A DNA stretch of 64,000 nt, from IMG/VR virus record IMGVR_UViG_3300044910_000225, positions 1 to 64,000 of that record. One strand, 5' to 3'. Every line of letters starts with the position of its first letter. The first letter of the stretch is position 1. The translations under genes and the position numbers were made by a program. This DNA is from a virus. A model generated the notes under the pieces. That model did not search any database, had not been told where the DNA came from, and saw only the letters and a list, made by a program, of their open reading frames with translations. Positions 16,451 to 25,137 of the stretch are shown in pieces.

Positions 16451-16651
16451 ATGAATAAACTAAAACAATTCCTAAAATCAAAGTCAATTAACTTTGCACT
16501 CGTTATGGGTGCATTAGGTGTAATTGAATCATATACTGGAGAAATCAAAGATAAGCTAGGGGATACTTATGGTTTAGCTTATGCGATAGTATTCTCTATT
16601 GGTATGATTTATCTACGTTCTATCACAAGTACTTCACTAAAGGATAAATAG
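16451..16651 (+). CDS. Holin-like small membrane protein
   Basis: 66 residues, MNKLKQFLKSKSINFALVMG, with two hydrophobic stretches (INFALVMGALGVIESY and LAYAIVFSIGMIYLRS) separated by a charged turn, and the tail RSITSTSLKDK, which resembles holins ending LRxVTTxPLSEK. It precedes the spanin pair and would permeabilise the inner membrane to start lysis. A truncated copy of its start lies at 13583. Confidence 0.7.
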   Translation: MNKLKQFLKSKSINFALVMGALGVIESYTGEIKDKLGDTYGLAYAIVFSIGMIYLRSITSTSLKDK

Positions 16652-16983
16652 TGTGGATGAATATCTTACTTCAATACTGGAAATATGTTTTAGTGCTGGT
16701 ATTCTTCTTGCTATTTTCAGCCTCATTGGGATGGATGAAGATATCAAATACTGAGTTAAGAGCTGAGAGGGATATGTACTCTGCAGCACTGGAATACCAG
16801 AATGCCTCATTGCTCAAGCAGAAGAAAGAGTATGATGAGAAGTTATCAAAGCTACCTACAGAGATTGAAAAGATCACTGTAAGATACAAAGTCATCTACC
16901 AAGGTATTGATGACTGGAAAGGAGATGAGAATGCAACAGATGGTGAAAATGCTGGTAACTACCTTCGTAGTTTTAATTATTAG
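16651..16983 (+). CDS. Inner-membrane spanin (Rz-like)
   Basis: 110 residues: one N-terminal membrane helix (YWKYVLVLVFFLLFSASLGW), then a periplasmic coiled coil (ELRAERDMYSAALEYQNASL) and a polar tail. An o-spanin gene is nested in its 3-prime end in another frame, the classical Rz/Rz1 layout. It would join with Rz1 to fuse inner and outer membranes, which implies a Gram-negative host. The predicted start abuts the holin stop. Confidence 0.85.
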   Translation: MWMNILLQYWKYVLVLVFFLLFSASLGWMKISNTELRAERDMYSAALEYQNASLLKQKKEYDEKLSKLPTEIEKITVRYKVIYQGIDDWKGDENATDGENAGNYLRSFNY

Positions 16984-17167
16984 TGGATGTAGTCATAAGC
17001 TGCTATATGTTCCTAGTGAGTGTAATATCCCTGACTACTCAGAAGTGGTCTTAGATCTAACAGATAGGAATACAACTCTAGGAGAATCTAAGAGATGTAC
17101 TATCAACTACACAAAACAAAAAGAAGCTAATGAGAAGATGGTGAAAGCCATAAAGCTATGTCAATAA
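16931..17167 (+). CDS. Outer-membrane lipoprotein spanin (Rz1-like)
   Basis: 78 residues from ATG 16931 (AAAGGAG six bases upstream). The signal peptide MQQMVKMLVTTFVVLIISGC ends in a lipobox (LIISGC), followed by a short periplasmic domain with Pro and Cys. It overlaps Rz by 53 nt in a different frame. It would be lipidated at Cys20 and pair with Rz in the last step of lysis. In-frame upstream starts (16910, 16925) are possible. Confidence 0.8.
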   Translation: MQQMVKMLVTTFVVLIISGCSHKLLYVPSECNIPDYSEVVLDLTDRNTTLGESKRCTINYTKQKEANEKMVKAIKLCQ

Positions 17168-17177
17168 AGGAGACAGA

Positions 17178-17534
17178 ATGGATCGTATAGGTAAGATAAT
17201 AGGACTACTAATGATGAGTAGAACAATGGCTCATAAAGCTCATCTAAAGACAGGAAGCTATGCTAAGCATAAAGCACTGAATAGATTCTATGATGATGTA
17301 GTAGATCTTCTGGATGAGTTAGCAGAAGCATCACAAGGTAAGTATGGTCTCATTGAAGTAGTAGACATGGATGAGAAGGGTGATATAGAGGATCCTGTAG
17401 CAATGCTAGAATCTCATCTGAAGATGTATCAGAATCTAACTAAGAGTATTGATGATAGGTTTCTACAGGGTATCTCTGATGAGATAGAAGCATTGTATTA
17501 CAGTACTCTGTATAAGCTAAAACATCTGAACTAA
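17178..17534 (+). CDS. Hypothetical late protein, 118 aa
   Basis: RBS AAAGGAG. Helical protein: LMMSRTMAHKAHLKTGSYA, FYDDVVDLLDELAEASQ, and a second helix pair ending YSTLYKLKHLN. It resembles small Dps- or ferritin-like helical bundles common in phages (the AHLKTGSYAKHKAL segment), but no metal ligands can be assigned with confidence. Confidence 0.55.
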   Translation: MDRIGKIIGLLMMSRTMAHKAHLKTGSYAKHKALNRFYDDVVDLLDELAEASQGKYGLIEVVDMDEKGDIEDPVAMLESHLKMYQNLTKSIDDRFLQGISDEIEALYYSTLYKLKHLN

Positions 17535-17545
17535 AAGGGAAACCT

Positions 17546-17587
17546 ATGGCATGTAAGTCAAAGACACCTAAGCCACCTAAGAAGTGA
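17546..17587 (+). CDS. Possible 13-aa basic peptide
   Basis: ATG after AAGGGA; reads MACKSKTPKPPKK. Its Lys/Pro-rich makeup and ribosome site suggest it may be translated; nothing else supports it. Confidence 0.3.
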   Translation: MACKSKTPKPPKK

Positions 17588-17639
17588 GAATACTGTGCAC
17601 CTCTAGGGGTGTATAACTATACTCATACTAAGGACACAT

Positions 17640-18815
17640 ATGACTGTGAATAGACTGAAAGAGTTGCTGCAATACGCTAATGAGAGTCAGAGGAAGTATA
17701 TTGAAGCAGCAATAGCTGCTGAGGGTAACTGGGTTAAAGCAGGTAAGCTGATAAATGTACCAGAAGCAACAATACGTTCTTCTGTGAAGAGATTGGATCA
17801 TACAGTGGCTAAAGCAGGGTTCGACCCTGAAGGAAGCCTACAGCATAAAGCTCCAGCAGGATTCAGTATAGACAGGGTAAGTTCTTTCATAGATGATGAA
17901 GGTAAAGTACAGAGACAATGGGTAATAGCAAATAGAGATAAAGAAGATCAATTCAATGCAATGATGGATGCATGGAATCAAGTCTGTGTAGATCTACCTA
18001 AGATTGAGCTAACTAAAGTACCTAAGAGTACTACAAAGAATCTGCTATGTGACTATACCATAGGTGATAACCATACTGGTCTATACAGTTGGGCTAAGGA
18101 AGCAGGAGATGACTGGGATCTAGACAAGAGTGTAGACATTCTACGTAAAGCAATGAATCACCTAGTGTATCATGCTCCTGCTGCTGAGACAGCATACATA
18201 CTGGATGTAGGTGATTTCTTCCATGCTGATAATCAGAGTAATGAGACAAGCCATAGTGGTAACAAACTAGATGTAGATGGTAGATATGCTAAGGTGCTAT
18301 CTGCTGGGATACAGTGTGTATGTGATCTCATCATACTAGCACTACAGAAGCATAAGAAGGTAGTGTATAGAAGTGTAATAGGGAATCACAATGAACATAG
18401 TGCTGTTATGATGAACCTAGCAGTCAAGATGCGATTCCATGATGAACCAAGACTAGAAGTATTGGATAGCCCTAATCATCATCACTACTACCAGTTTGGT
18501 ACTAACCTACTGGCTGATACTCATGGGCATACTACAAAAGCTGATAACCTACCTCTCCTAATGGCTGTGGATGTTCCAGAGATGTGGGCTAATACTACAA
18601 ACAGAGTGTGGAGGACTGGGCATATACATCATCTATCACAGAAAGAGTACTCAGGATGTACAGTAGTGTCATACAGAACACTAGCTCCAAAGGATGCATG
18701 GCATAGTGCAAGTGGCTACAGAAGCAACAGAGAGATGCAAGTAACTGTATATCATAAAGATAAGGGTAAGGTAGGAGCATCATTCGTGAATCCTTCAATG
18801 CTAGGATATACGTGA
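17640..18815 (+). CDS. Metallophosphoesterase with N-terminal helix-turn-helix
   Basis: 391 residues. Residues about 5-55 form a helix-turn-helix-like region (NWVKAGKLINVPEATIRSSV). From about residue 135 the calcineurin-type phosphoesterase motifs appear in order: GDNHTG (D-x-H), DVGDFFHADN (GDxxH), IGNHNEHS (GNH), DTHGH, and TGHIHH (GHxH). All metal ligands look present, so it should be catalytic on phosphomonoesters or diesters. Similar proteins occur in phage late regions with unknown substrate. The HTH part suggests nucleic-acid binding. Confidence 0.8.
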   Translation: MTVNRLKELLQYANESQRKYIEAAIAAEGNWVKAGKLINVPEATIRSSVKRLDHTVAKAGFDPEGSLQHKAPAGFSIDRVSSFIDDEGKVQRQWVIANRDKEDQFNAMMDAWNQVCVDLPKIELTKVPKSTTKNLLCDYTIGDNHTGLYSWAKEAGDDWDLDKSVDILRKAMNHLVYHAPAAETAYILDVGDFFHADNQSNETSHSGNKLDVDGRYAKVLSAGIQCVCDLIILALQKHKKVVYRSVIGNHNEHSAVMMNLAVKMRFHDEPRLEVLDSPNHHHYYQFGTNLLADTHGHTTKADNLPLLMAVDVPEMWANTTNRVWRTGHIHHLSQKEYSGCTVVSYRTLAPKDAWHSASGYRSNREMQVTVYHKDKGKVGASFVNPSMLGYT

Positions 18816-18821
18816 TATAAT
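18813..18821 (+). promoter_or_regulatory. Extended -10 late promoter TGATATAAT
   Basis: TGATATAATGTCAA, identical over 14 nt to the promoter at 25093. It overlaps the stop of the phosphoesterase gene (T18813-A18815) and lies 28 nt before the portal start. Confidence 0.65.
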
Positions 18822-18848
18822 GTCAATACTAAAATACAGGACTAAAAT

Positions 18849-20825
18849 ATGGTAAAGAAAAGTGAACTAATAGCAGCATTCAAATGGGATCTGAAACAAT
18901 CAGAGATCAAGAAGAAAGAACTAGATGGTAAGATAGCTATATGGAAGAAAGAATATAATGGTGAACCATACGGTAATGAACGTAATGGTAGATCTAAGAT
19001 AGTATCTAGAGACATCAAGAAGCAGAGTGAATGGCAACATGCTGCAATCATAGATCCGTTTGTAAGTAGTAATGATATCATCAAGTGTAGTCCTGTAACA
19101 TACGAAGATAGAGAAGCTGCTATACAGAATGAGATCATACTCAATACACAGTTCTGTAGACAATTCGGTAGATACAACTTCATGACAAAGATGCTGAAGG
19201 TACTGGATCAAGAAGGTACAGCAGTAGTACAATGTGGATGGGAATACGAAGATGCAGAGGAAGAAGTAGAAGTACCTGTATACCAACTAGATCCAATGAC
19301 AATGCAACAAGTACAAGTAGGTACAGAGATGCAGAAACAAACTGTGATCAAGAAGAATCAACCTACTGCTAAAGTATGTAGAAATGAGGATATCTTCATA
19401 GACCCAACATGTATGGACAACATGGATGAGTGTCAATTCGTAATACATAGATATGAGACTAACATGAGTACTCTCAGAGCTGATGGTAGATACAAGAATC
19501 TAGATAAGGTAAATCTAACTAGTGCTGAAGCTACTAATAATGGTGAACAGTACTATCCAGAAGACAAGACATACTTCAGATTCAAAGATGATCCTAGGAA
19601 GAAGATCGTAGTATATGAATACTGGGGTAACTATGATATGAATGAAGATGGTATAGCAGAACCAGTGGTATGCTGCTGGGTGAATGATACCATCATAAGA
19701 CTGGAGAGCAATCCATATCCTGATGGTAAACCACCATTCATAGTAGTACCGTTCGCTAGTGTACCATTCCAGCTACAAGGTGAAAGCCATGCTGAGATGC
19801 TGAGTGATACGCAGAAGGTAAAGACTGCTATCCTCAGAGGTGTCATAGACAATATGGCACAGAGTACAAATGGTCAGAAGGGTGTGAAGAAAGGTGCACT
19901 AGATATAGCAAATAGGAAGAAGTTCCTAGGTGGTGAGAACTTCGAGTTCAACAATAGTCCACAAGACTTCTGGGATGGATCATATAATGAGATACCAGCT
20001 AGTGCATTCAACATGTACACACTGATGACAGGTGAAGCTGAATCAATGACAGGAGTAAAAAGCTTCGGGCAAGGTATCAGTGGACAATCACTAGGAGCTA
20101 GTAGTGCTACAGCCGCAAGAGGTGCTCTAGACGCTACAGCAAGCAGAAGACTTAACATAGTACGGAATGTAGCAGAGAATGGTATCAAACCACTGATGAG
20201 AAAGTGGATGATGTACAATGCAGAGTTCCTAGAAGAGGAACAAGTAGTACGTATAACCAATGATGAATTCGTACCTATCAAGAGAGATGATCTAATGGGT
20301 GAGATAGACATAGATATTCAAGTAAGTACTAATGAAGATAATGCAGCTAAAGCACAAGAGATAGGATTCGTACTACAGACTATCGGACCAAATGAAGATC
20401 CTGGTATCAGACGTATACTCATGAGTGAACTACTACGACTACATCGTATGCCAGATGCAGCTAAGAAGATAGAAGAGTATCAACCACAACCAGATCCGTA
20501 TGTTGAGCAGATGAAACAGCTAGAGATGCAGAAACTACAAAGTGAGATAGCAGAGAGACAATCTAGAGCAAGTGAGAATGGTGTGGATATAGAAGTCAAG
20601 ACTGCTAAAGCTGAACTCGATAGAGCAAAAGCTAGAGCTACAGGGAGCAAAGCAGATCTAGATGATCTCAACTTCCTAGAGAAAGAGAGTGGTATTGATC
20701 ATCAGAAACAAATGGAGATGCAAGACCATAAGAGACTAGGTGATATGGACAAGCTAGCAATGCAAGGTATGCAGAAAGAACGTATAGAAAAGATGAAACC
20801 TAAACCTAAAGGACTAGCAAGATGA
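18849..20825 (+). CDS. Portal protein
   Basis: 658 residues, located between terminase/tail and scaffold/capsid genes. Typical podovirus portal features: charged helical N-terminus, a central region with FIDPTCMDNMDECQFVIHRY and FRFKDDPRKKIVVYEYWG, a helical crown segment with SGQSLGASSATAARGALDA and ASRRLNIVRNVAENGIKPLM, and a long charged C-terminal helix (EMQKLQSEIAERQSRAS-like). Forms the dodecameric ring through which DNA enters and leaves. Overlaps the next gene by ATGA. Confidence 0.8.
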   Translation: MVKKSELIAAFKWDLKQSEIKKKELDGKIAIWKKEYNGEPYGNERNGRSKIVSRDIKKQSEWQHAAIIDPFVSSNDIIKCSPVTYEDREAAIQNEIILNTQFCRQFGRYNFMTKMLKVLDQEGTAVVQCGWEYEDAEEEVEVPVYQLDPMTMQQVQVGTEMQKQTVIKKNQPTAKVCRNEDIFIDPTCMDNMDECQFVIHRYETNMSTLRADGRYKNLDKVNLTSAEATNNGEQYYPEDKTYFRFKDDPRKKIVVYEYWGNYDMNEDGIAEPVVCCWVNDTIIRLESNPYPDGKPPFIVVPFASVPFQLQGESHAEMLSDTQKVKTAILRGVIDNMAQSTNGQKGVKKGALDIANRKKFLGGENFEFNNSPQDFWDGSYNEIPASAFNMYTLMTGEAESMTGVKSFGQGISGQSLGASSATAARGALDATASRRLNIVRNVAENGIKPLMRKWMMYNAEFLEEEQVVRITNDEFVPIKRDDLMGEIDIDIQVSTNEDNAAKAQEIGFVLQTIGPNEDPGIRRILMSELLRLHRMPDAAKKIEEYQPQPDPYVEQMKQLEMQKLQSEIAERQSRASENGVDIEVKTAKAELDRAKARATGSKADLDDLNFLEKESGIDHQKQMEMQDHKRLGDMDKLAMQGMQKERIEKMKPKPKGLAR

Positions 20826-20992
20826 AAGGACTAGCAGGAACAAGAAGCAGTATGAGAGAGTACTGCCTAGGTAAAGGATATGATGGTATCACTGATGACT
20901 GCATCAAGAAAGCAAAGAAGAGTGGTAACAAAGAAGTACGTAAGCTAGGTACAAAAGCAATGAGTACTAAGAGATTGAATAAAGGAGACTGA
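20822..20992 (+). CDS. Small basic protein, 56 aa
   Basis: ATG overlaps the portal stop (ATGA). Product MKGLAGTRSSMREYCLGKG then TDDCIKKAKKSGNKEVRKLG, with two Cys and many Lys/Arg. Possibly nucleic-acid or capsid binding. Support comes from coupling and packing between portal and the next ORF. Confidence 0.5.
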   Translation: MKGLAGTRSSMREYCLGKGYDGITDDCIKKAKKSGNKEVRKLGTKAMSTKRLNKGD

Positions 20993-20993
20993 T

Positions 20994-21176
20994 ATGTTAA
21001 AGCTACTATGCATGATACTACCAATGAAGTACAAGAAAGCTCTAGTGCTAATGCTACTAGATGATATACTAGATAGTAATACTACTACTGTAGATAAACA
21101 ACTAGGAGAACTGATAGTATCTAAAGTGATAAAAAGTACAGGTAACAACATAACAGCATTCATCGTAAAGGACTGA
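20994..21176 (+). CDS. Small late protein, 60 aa
   Basis: Starts two bases after the previous stop, behind AAAGGAG. MLKLLCMILPMKYKKALVLM then an acidic and Ser/Thr-rich part ending ITAFIVKD. Function unknown. Confidence 0.5.
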   Translation: MLKLLCMILPMKYKKALVLMLLDDILDSNTTTVDKQLGELIVSKVIKSTGNNITAFIVKD

Positions 21177-21177
21177 T

Positions 21178-21423
21178 ATGACTACTGAAGATATCCCACT
21201 ACAGAAAGATGGTCTATGGGTAGGAATACCACTGATCAGTGAAAGTACTAGTATATACAATGCATCTACTAATGACATGCTGGTAAGACTAGGTGCAAGC
21301 AGTACAAGCTATGGTATCACAGTACCAAAGGGAGCAACAGTACTAGTAGATGAGACAGTATACGTAAGACCACTGAAGCATTCTAATGTACCAAATGTAG
21401 GCTACATCATGGTGACAAGATGA
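21178..21423 (+). CDS. Small beta-rich protein, 81 aa, probable fibre base or decoration
   Basis: Starts just after the previous stop. Beta-rich sequence (TSIYNASTNDMLVRLGASST, SYGITVPKGATVLVDETVYV) resembling small virion decoration or fibre-attachment proteins. Overlaps the collagen-like fibre gene by 4 nt, which suggests the two products act together. Confidence 0.5.
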   Translation: MTTEDIPLQKDGLWVGIPLISESTSIYNASTNDMLVRLGASSTSYGITVPKGATVLVDETVYVRPLKHSNVPNVGYIMVTR

Positions 21424-22394
21424 TAGCACCTGATAATACAATAGATCTACGAAGACCTGCAACAGGTACAGGTACTACAGAAGTAGTGGTTGGTAGTGAT
21501 GGACTATCTGCGTATCAGCTAGCTGTGAACAATGGATTTGTAGGTACTCTACAACAATGGCTCCTATCACTCAAAGGAGCTGATGGGACAATAGGGCAAG
21601 ATGGTAGTCCTGGTACTAATGGGCTAGACGGGGCAGATGGATACACCCCTGTGAAAGGGATAGACTACTTCGACGGTGCTACAGGTCCAAAAGGAGACAA
21701 AGGAGATACTGGTCTGCAAGGTCCTCAAGGAGCACAAGGTATTCAAGGCATACAAGGACCTCAAGGACCTCAAGGTATCAAAGGAGATACGGGTACAGCA
21801 GGCACTAATGGAACTAACGGTACAAATGGCGTAGGAGTGCCAGTAGGCGGGACAGCTGGTCAAGTCTTATCCAAGATAGACGGTACAGACTACAACACAC
21901 AATGGACTACACCATCAGTAGGTGGCGGAGGTTTGACTGCTCAAACAGCAATACTTACTGCAACACAAGCCTCTACTGTAGTCACTATGGCAAACGTGAC
22001 AGCATTAGCTTTACCTATGGAAGCCAATGCAGTGTATCAAGTTGTTTGCTTTGTGACATTTCAATCTGCCGCAACTACAACTGGATTAGGCTTAGGCTAT
22101 ACCTCACCATCAGGGTGTAGATGTATGTGTGAGATAGTAGTGCCATTAACAAGTACAGCTGTAGCCTCTCAACTACGTACAATATTTCCAAGTGCTGCAA
22201 TAGCTACTAATACTGGAAGCGTGTTAGGTACTGGTGTAACTGCTATCAACTCTAACCATACTGCAATGATAAGGGGTATCATTCGCAATGGAGCAACTGC
22301 TGGTAACTTCCAAGTACAGTTTAGAAGCGAGATAGCCTCAAGTGCTGTGACTTTGCAAATAGGTAGTGAGCTGCAGCTCATACGAATAGCTTAA
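21420..22394 (+). CDS. Collagen-like head or tail fibre, 324 aa
   Basis: Residues 1-50 are an attachment part. About residues 55-130 consist of Gly-x-x collagen repeats (GPKGDKGDTGLQGPQGAQG and GTNGTNGTNG), forming a trimeric shaft. A Gly hinge (VGGGGLTAQ) leads to a C-terminal jelly-roll-like tip of about 150 residues. Such fibres decorate phage heads or tails and bind surfaces. Its position between portal and scaffold favours a head or neck fibre. Confidence 0.7.
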   Translation: MIAPDNTIDLRRPATGTGTTEVVVGSDGLSAYQLAVNNGFVGTLQQWLLSLKGADGTIGQDGSPGTNGLDGADGYTPVKGIDYFDGATGPKGDKGDTGLQGPQGAQGIQGIQGPQGPQGIKGDTGTAGTNGTNGTNGVGVPVGGTAGQVLSKIDGTDYNTQWTTPSVGGGGLTAQTAILTATQASTVVTMANVTALALPMEANAVYQVVCFVTFQSAATTTGLGLGYTSPSGCRCMCEIVVPLTSTAVASQLRTIFPSAAIATNTGSVLGTGVTAINSNHTAMIRGIIRNGATAGNFQVQFRSEIASSAVTLQIGSELQLIRIA

Positions 22395-22483
22395 TTGACA
22401 ATAGCACTAAGTTTCAGCTAAGATTCCAATAACACACCAGAATAGGTATGTGTATAAACTGTCTCAATCTAATAGGAGTCACA

Positions 22484-22798
22484 ATGACCACCCAAACAGA
22501 AGTAGAATTAGAAATGGTAGAAACTCAACAATGGGTATCTAGATATGAAGCATTACAACGGTTAGAGAAGAATGCTGATTTCATCAATGTAATCAGTGAA
22601 GGTTATATCCGTGACAGAGCACTCAATGGTGTGAGTATGTTGGCTAATGAGGGTGTTAAACGCCAAGGACAACGTGGAGACATCATGGAGATGTTAGTAG
22701 CTGTAAGTGCATTACAAGACTACTTTGGAATGCTAAAGAACCTAGGTGCTATTGCTAAAGATGATATGGACGAGGAAACTGGTCCACTAGCTGAGTAA
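22484..22798 (+). CDS. Hypothetical head-region protein, 104 aa
   Basis: ATG 22484 (MTTQTEVELEMVETQQWV) is chosen because AGGAG lies eight bases upstream; the in-frame ATG at 22448 has no site. Helical, acidic, ending DDMDEETGPLAE. It lies just before the scaffold gene and may assist head assembly. Confidence 0.55.
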   Translation: MTTQTEVELEMVETQQWVSRYEALQRLEKNADFINVISEGYIRDRALNGVSMLANEGVKRQGQRGDIMEMLVAVSALQDYFGMLKNLGAIAKDDMDEETGPLAE

Positions 22799-22808
22799 GG
22801 AGTAAAAC

Positions 22809-23831
22809 ATGAGTACCACTGAAAGTGACTTCATGGAAGTAGATCCTGAAATGGAACGTATCTGGAGAGAAGATGATGAACCATCATTCTCTGAAGTACG
22901 AGCTACCATGGCTAATGAAGAAGAGACGGTAGAAGAAGAATCGGAACAACCTACAGAAGAAGTAATGGATTCCGTAGAAGATGAAGCTGTAAGTACTGAG
23001 GAAGTAGAAGAGGAGTCAGAAGACGAACCAGAAGCTACAGAAGAGAAAGCAGTAGAAGATAACAGTACGTTCAAGATCAAAGCTAGTGACATGGAACTGG
23101 ATCTCACATTAGATGAGTTGAAAGCTCTAGCTAGTAAAGGTCTAGACTATACAAAGAAGACACAGACACTTGCTCCTTGGAGGAAGACAATCTCAGCACT
23201 GCAAGAGTCAGGACTGGGAGAGACTGATGTCAGTCTAATGATAGATGTACTGAAAGGTGATAAGCATGCTATTGCAGAAGTATTGAATCGAACAAAGGTA
23301 GATCCTCTCGAACTAGATACTGATAAAGTAGAATACACACCTAAGTCATATGGTAAGGATGATACTCAACTAGCTATAGAAGATGTAGTTAATGAGATCA
23401 GTATGGACAAGGAATACGAAGTCACTGCTAAGGTAGTAGATGAAGTATGGGATAGTGAGTCTAGACAAAAGATGGCTAAGAATCCAAGTCTTATTCGTGG
23501 TCTACATGAAGAAATCAAAATGGGTAGATATGAAATCGTAGCTCCTATAGCGATGAAGATGAAGACAATGGATATGGTACGTGGAGGACAAGTACAGAGT
23601 GATCTAGACTACTATCAATCAGCTGTGGATGCATATCTACAGTCAGCTCAGCAACAACAAGCTGCACAAAAAGAACAGGGTAAGCAGAAAGATGTACAAG
23701 ATAGATCTACTGCTAGGAAAGCAGCTACTACTACGAAGAGAATGAGTGGTGGTAAATCTGTAATAGACTACCTAGATGACAATGATGATGACTTCGACAA
23801 GTGGTTATCAGATGTCAAAGCTAGAGCATAA
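22809..23831 (+). CDS. Capsid scaffolding protein (inferred)
   Basis: 340 residues, directly upstream of the capsid gene. The N-terminal 80 residues are extremely acidic (EEETVEEESEQPTEE); the middle is helical; the C-terminus is Gln/Lys-rich (SAQQQQAAQKEQGKQKD) and ends in basic then acidic residues. Composition, length and position are typical for podovirus scaffold proteins (N4 gp57 position). No sequence motif proves it. Confidence 0.7.
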   Translation: MSTTESDFMEVDPEMERIWREDDEPSFSEVRATMANEEETVEEESEQPTEEVMDSVEDEAVSTEEVEEESEDEPEATEEKAVEDNSTFKIKASDMELDLTLDELKALASKGLDYTKKTQTLAPWRKTISALQESGLGETDVSLMIDVLKGDKHAIAEVLNRTKVDPLELDTDKVEYTPKSYGKDDTQLAIEDVVNEISMDKEYEVTAKVVDEVWDSESRQKMAKNPSLIRGLHEEIKMGRYEIVAPIAMKMKTMDMVRGGQVQSDLDYYQSAVDAYLQSAQQQQAAQKEQGKQKDVQDRSTARKAATTTKRMSGGKSVIDYLDDNDDDFDKWLSDVKARA

Positions 23832-23845
23832 TAAGGAGAATTAAC

Positions 23846-25069
23846 ATGGCAACAAATATTTATGGGAATGGTACTACAACTGCAACTGCAGGTGCTAATA
23901 CTGTTGTACACTACTACGACAAGGCAGGGGTAAAAGCTGCTAATGAAATCAATGTATATGCACAATGGGCTGATCGTAAAGAAATGCCATTGAATATGGG
24001 TAAGACATTTAAGATCAGTAAATGGTTACACATCTATGATCGTGAGTTGACTGATACTGATTTCAGTACTAAAGGTTATTTGACTGCAAGAGATATCGCT
24101 GATGTCACTGCTGGTTTGACTGCTACTGATGGTTCAGGTGCTAAGCTCACTGAAGGTGCTGGTGCAACTAACAAGCGTTCTATCAAAAAGATCACAATGG
24201 AAACTGCATTCTCTCGTTATGGTGAGATGGTTGATTATACTGATGAAGTAACAATGTTCTCTGAAGATATCATCCAAGTACGTTACCGTGAAGAGCTAGG
24301 TCGTTTGGCTAATCGTCGTTCAGAGGATTTGGTACAATTGGATATGTTAGGTACTACTAACATCATGTATGCAGGAGTTGCTACAGGTATTTCTGGTATT
24401 GGTACTGGTGTTGCTGCTAATGGTTCTGACGATGTTGACTTCAAAGTGTCATATGACTTGATCCGTAAAGCTGCTCGTAAGTTGGTACGTAACCGTGCTG
24501 AGAAGAATACAGAGATCGTAACTGGTTCTACTAAGATCGATACTCGTACTATCAACAAAGCGTTCTATGCTATCATCGGACCTGAAGTTAAGTATGATCT
24601 TGAATCATTGGTACGTAACAGTGGTCAATATTCTGAAGAGATCGCATATGTTCCTGCATACAAATATGCTGGTGCTGCTAACCTCGCTGAAGGTGAAGTT
24701 GGTGCAATGCAAGATGTTCGTTTCATTGAATCAGAGTCTGCTGTTGTGTATGCTGGTCAAGGTGCAGTTCCTCCACAGAACTACGTAGGTACATTGTCTA
24801 TCACTGGAGCTACTGACTTGACTTCTGCTACTGCAGGTGATCGTGGTAAGTTTGATGTATTCCCTATCTTGTTCCCTACTAAAGGTTCATTTGCAACTGT
24901 AGGTCTCAAAGGGTACAACAAGATCAAGTTCAATGCAGAGTCTCCAGAGACTATCAGCTTGACCAATCCGTTTGGAACTAATGGTTTCTTCTCATACTCA
25001 ATGTGGTATGCAGGTATCATCCTCCAACCAGAGAAATTGTTGAAAGTATATGTTGCTGCTACAGCCTAA
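23846..25069 (+). CDS. Major capsid protein, N4-gp56 family
   Basis: 407 residues, about the same length as N4 gp56 (401). Features include an N-terminal MATNIYGNGTTTATAGANTV arm, EMPLNMGKTFKISKWLHIYD, and INKAFYAIIGPEVKYDLESL, which I recognise from the N4-gp56 capsid family with the HK97 fold. Codon use is clearly different from its neighbours, with CGT, GGT, TTG, ATC and AAG in place of AGA, CTA and ATA, as expected for the most abundant product. Ends before a GATCCC-TTCG-GGGATC hairpin. Confidence 0.85.
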   Translation: MATNIYGNGTTTATAGANTVVHYYDKAGVKAANEINVYAQWADRKEMPLNMGKTFKISKWLHIYDRELTDTDFSTKGYLTARDIADVTAGLTATDGSGAKLTEGAGATNKRSIKKITMETAFSRYGEMVDYTDEVTMFSEDIIQVRYREELGRLANRRSEDLVQLDMLGTTNIMYAGVATGISGIGTGVAANGSDDVDFKVSYDLIRKAARKLVRNRAEKNTEIVTGSTKIDTRTINKAFYAIIGPEVKYDLESLVRNSGQYSEEIAYVPAYKYAGAANLAEGEVGAMQDVRFIESESAVVYAGQGAVPPQNYVGTLSITGATDLTSATAGDRGKFDVFPILFPTKGSFATVGLKGYNKIKFNAESPETISLTNPFGTNGFFSYSMWYAGIILQPEKLLKVYVAATA

Positions 25070-25074
25070 TAACT

Positions 25075-25090
25075 GATCCCTTCGGGGATC
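25075..25090 (+). terminator. UUCG tetraloop hairpin after the capsid gene
   Basis: GATCCC-TTCG-GGGATC, a 6-bp stem with a UUCG loop. No T tract follows; it may protect the capsid mRNA 3-prime end or attenuate. A promoter follows 2 nt later. Confidence 0.6.
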
Positions 25091-25092
25091 TA

Positions 25093-25101
25093 TGATATAA
25101 T
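25093..25101 (+). promoter_or_regulatory. Extended -10 late promoter TGATATAAT
   Basis: TGATATAATGTCAA, same 14-mer as at 18813, 37 nt before the next start codon, directly behind the capsid hairpin. Confidence 0.65.
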
Positions 25102-25137
25102 GTCAACTAACACATAAACAACCCAAAGGGATTTATA

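Noticed and set aside
19874-20311. Minus-strand 145-aa ORF within portal gene
   Set aside because: Low-complexity Ser/Leu translation typical of an antisense shadow of a long real gene.
21600-21850. Tandem repeat element
   Set aside because: It is the Gly-x-x collagen-like coding repeat of the fibre gene, not a separate DNA repeat.
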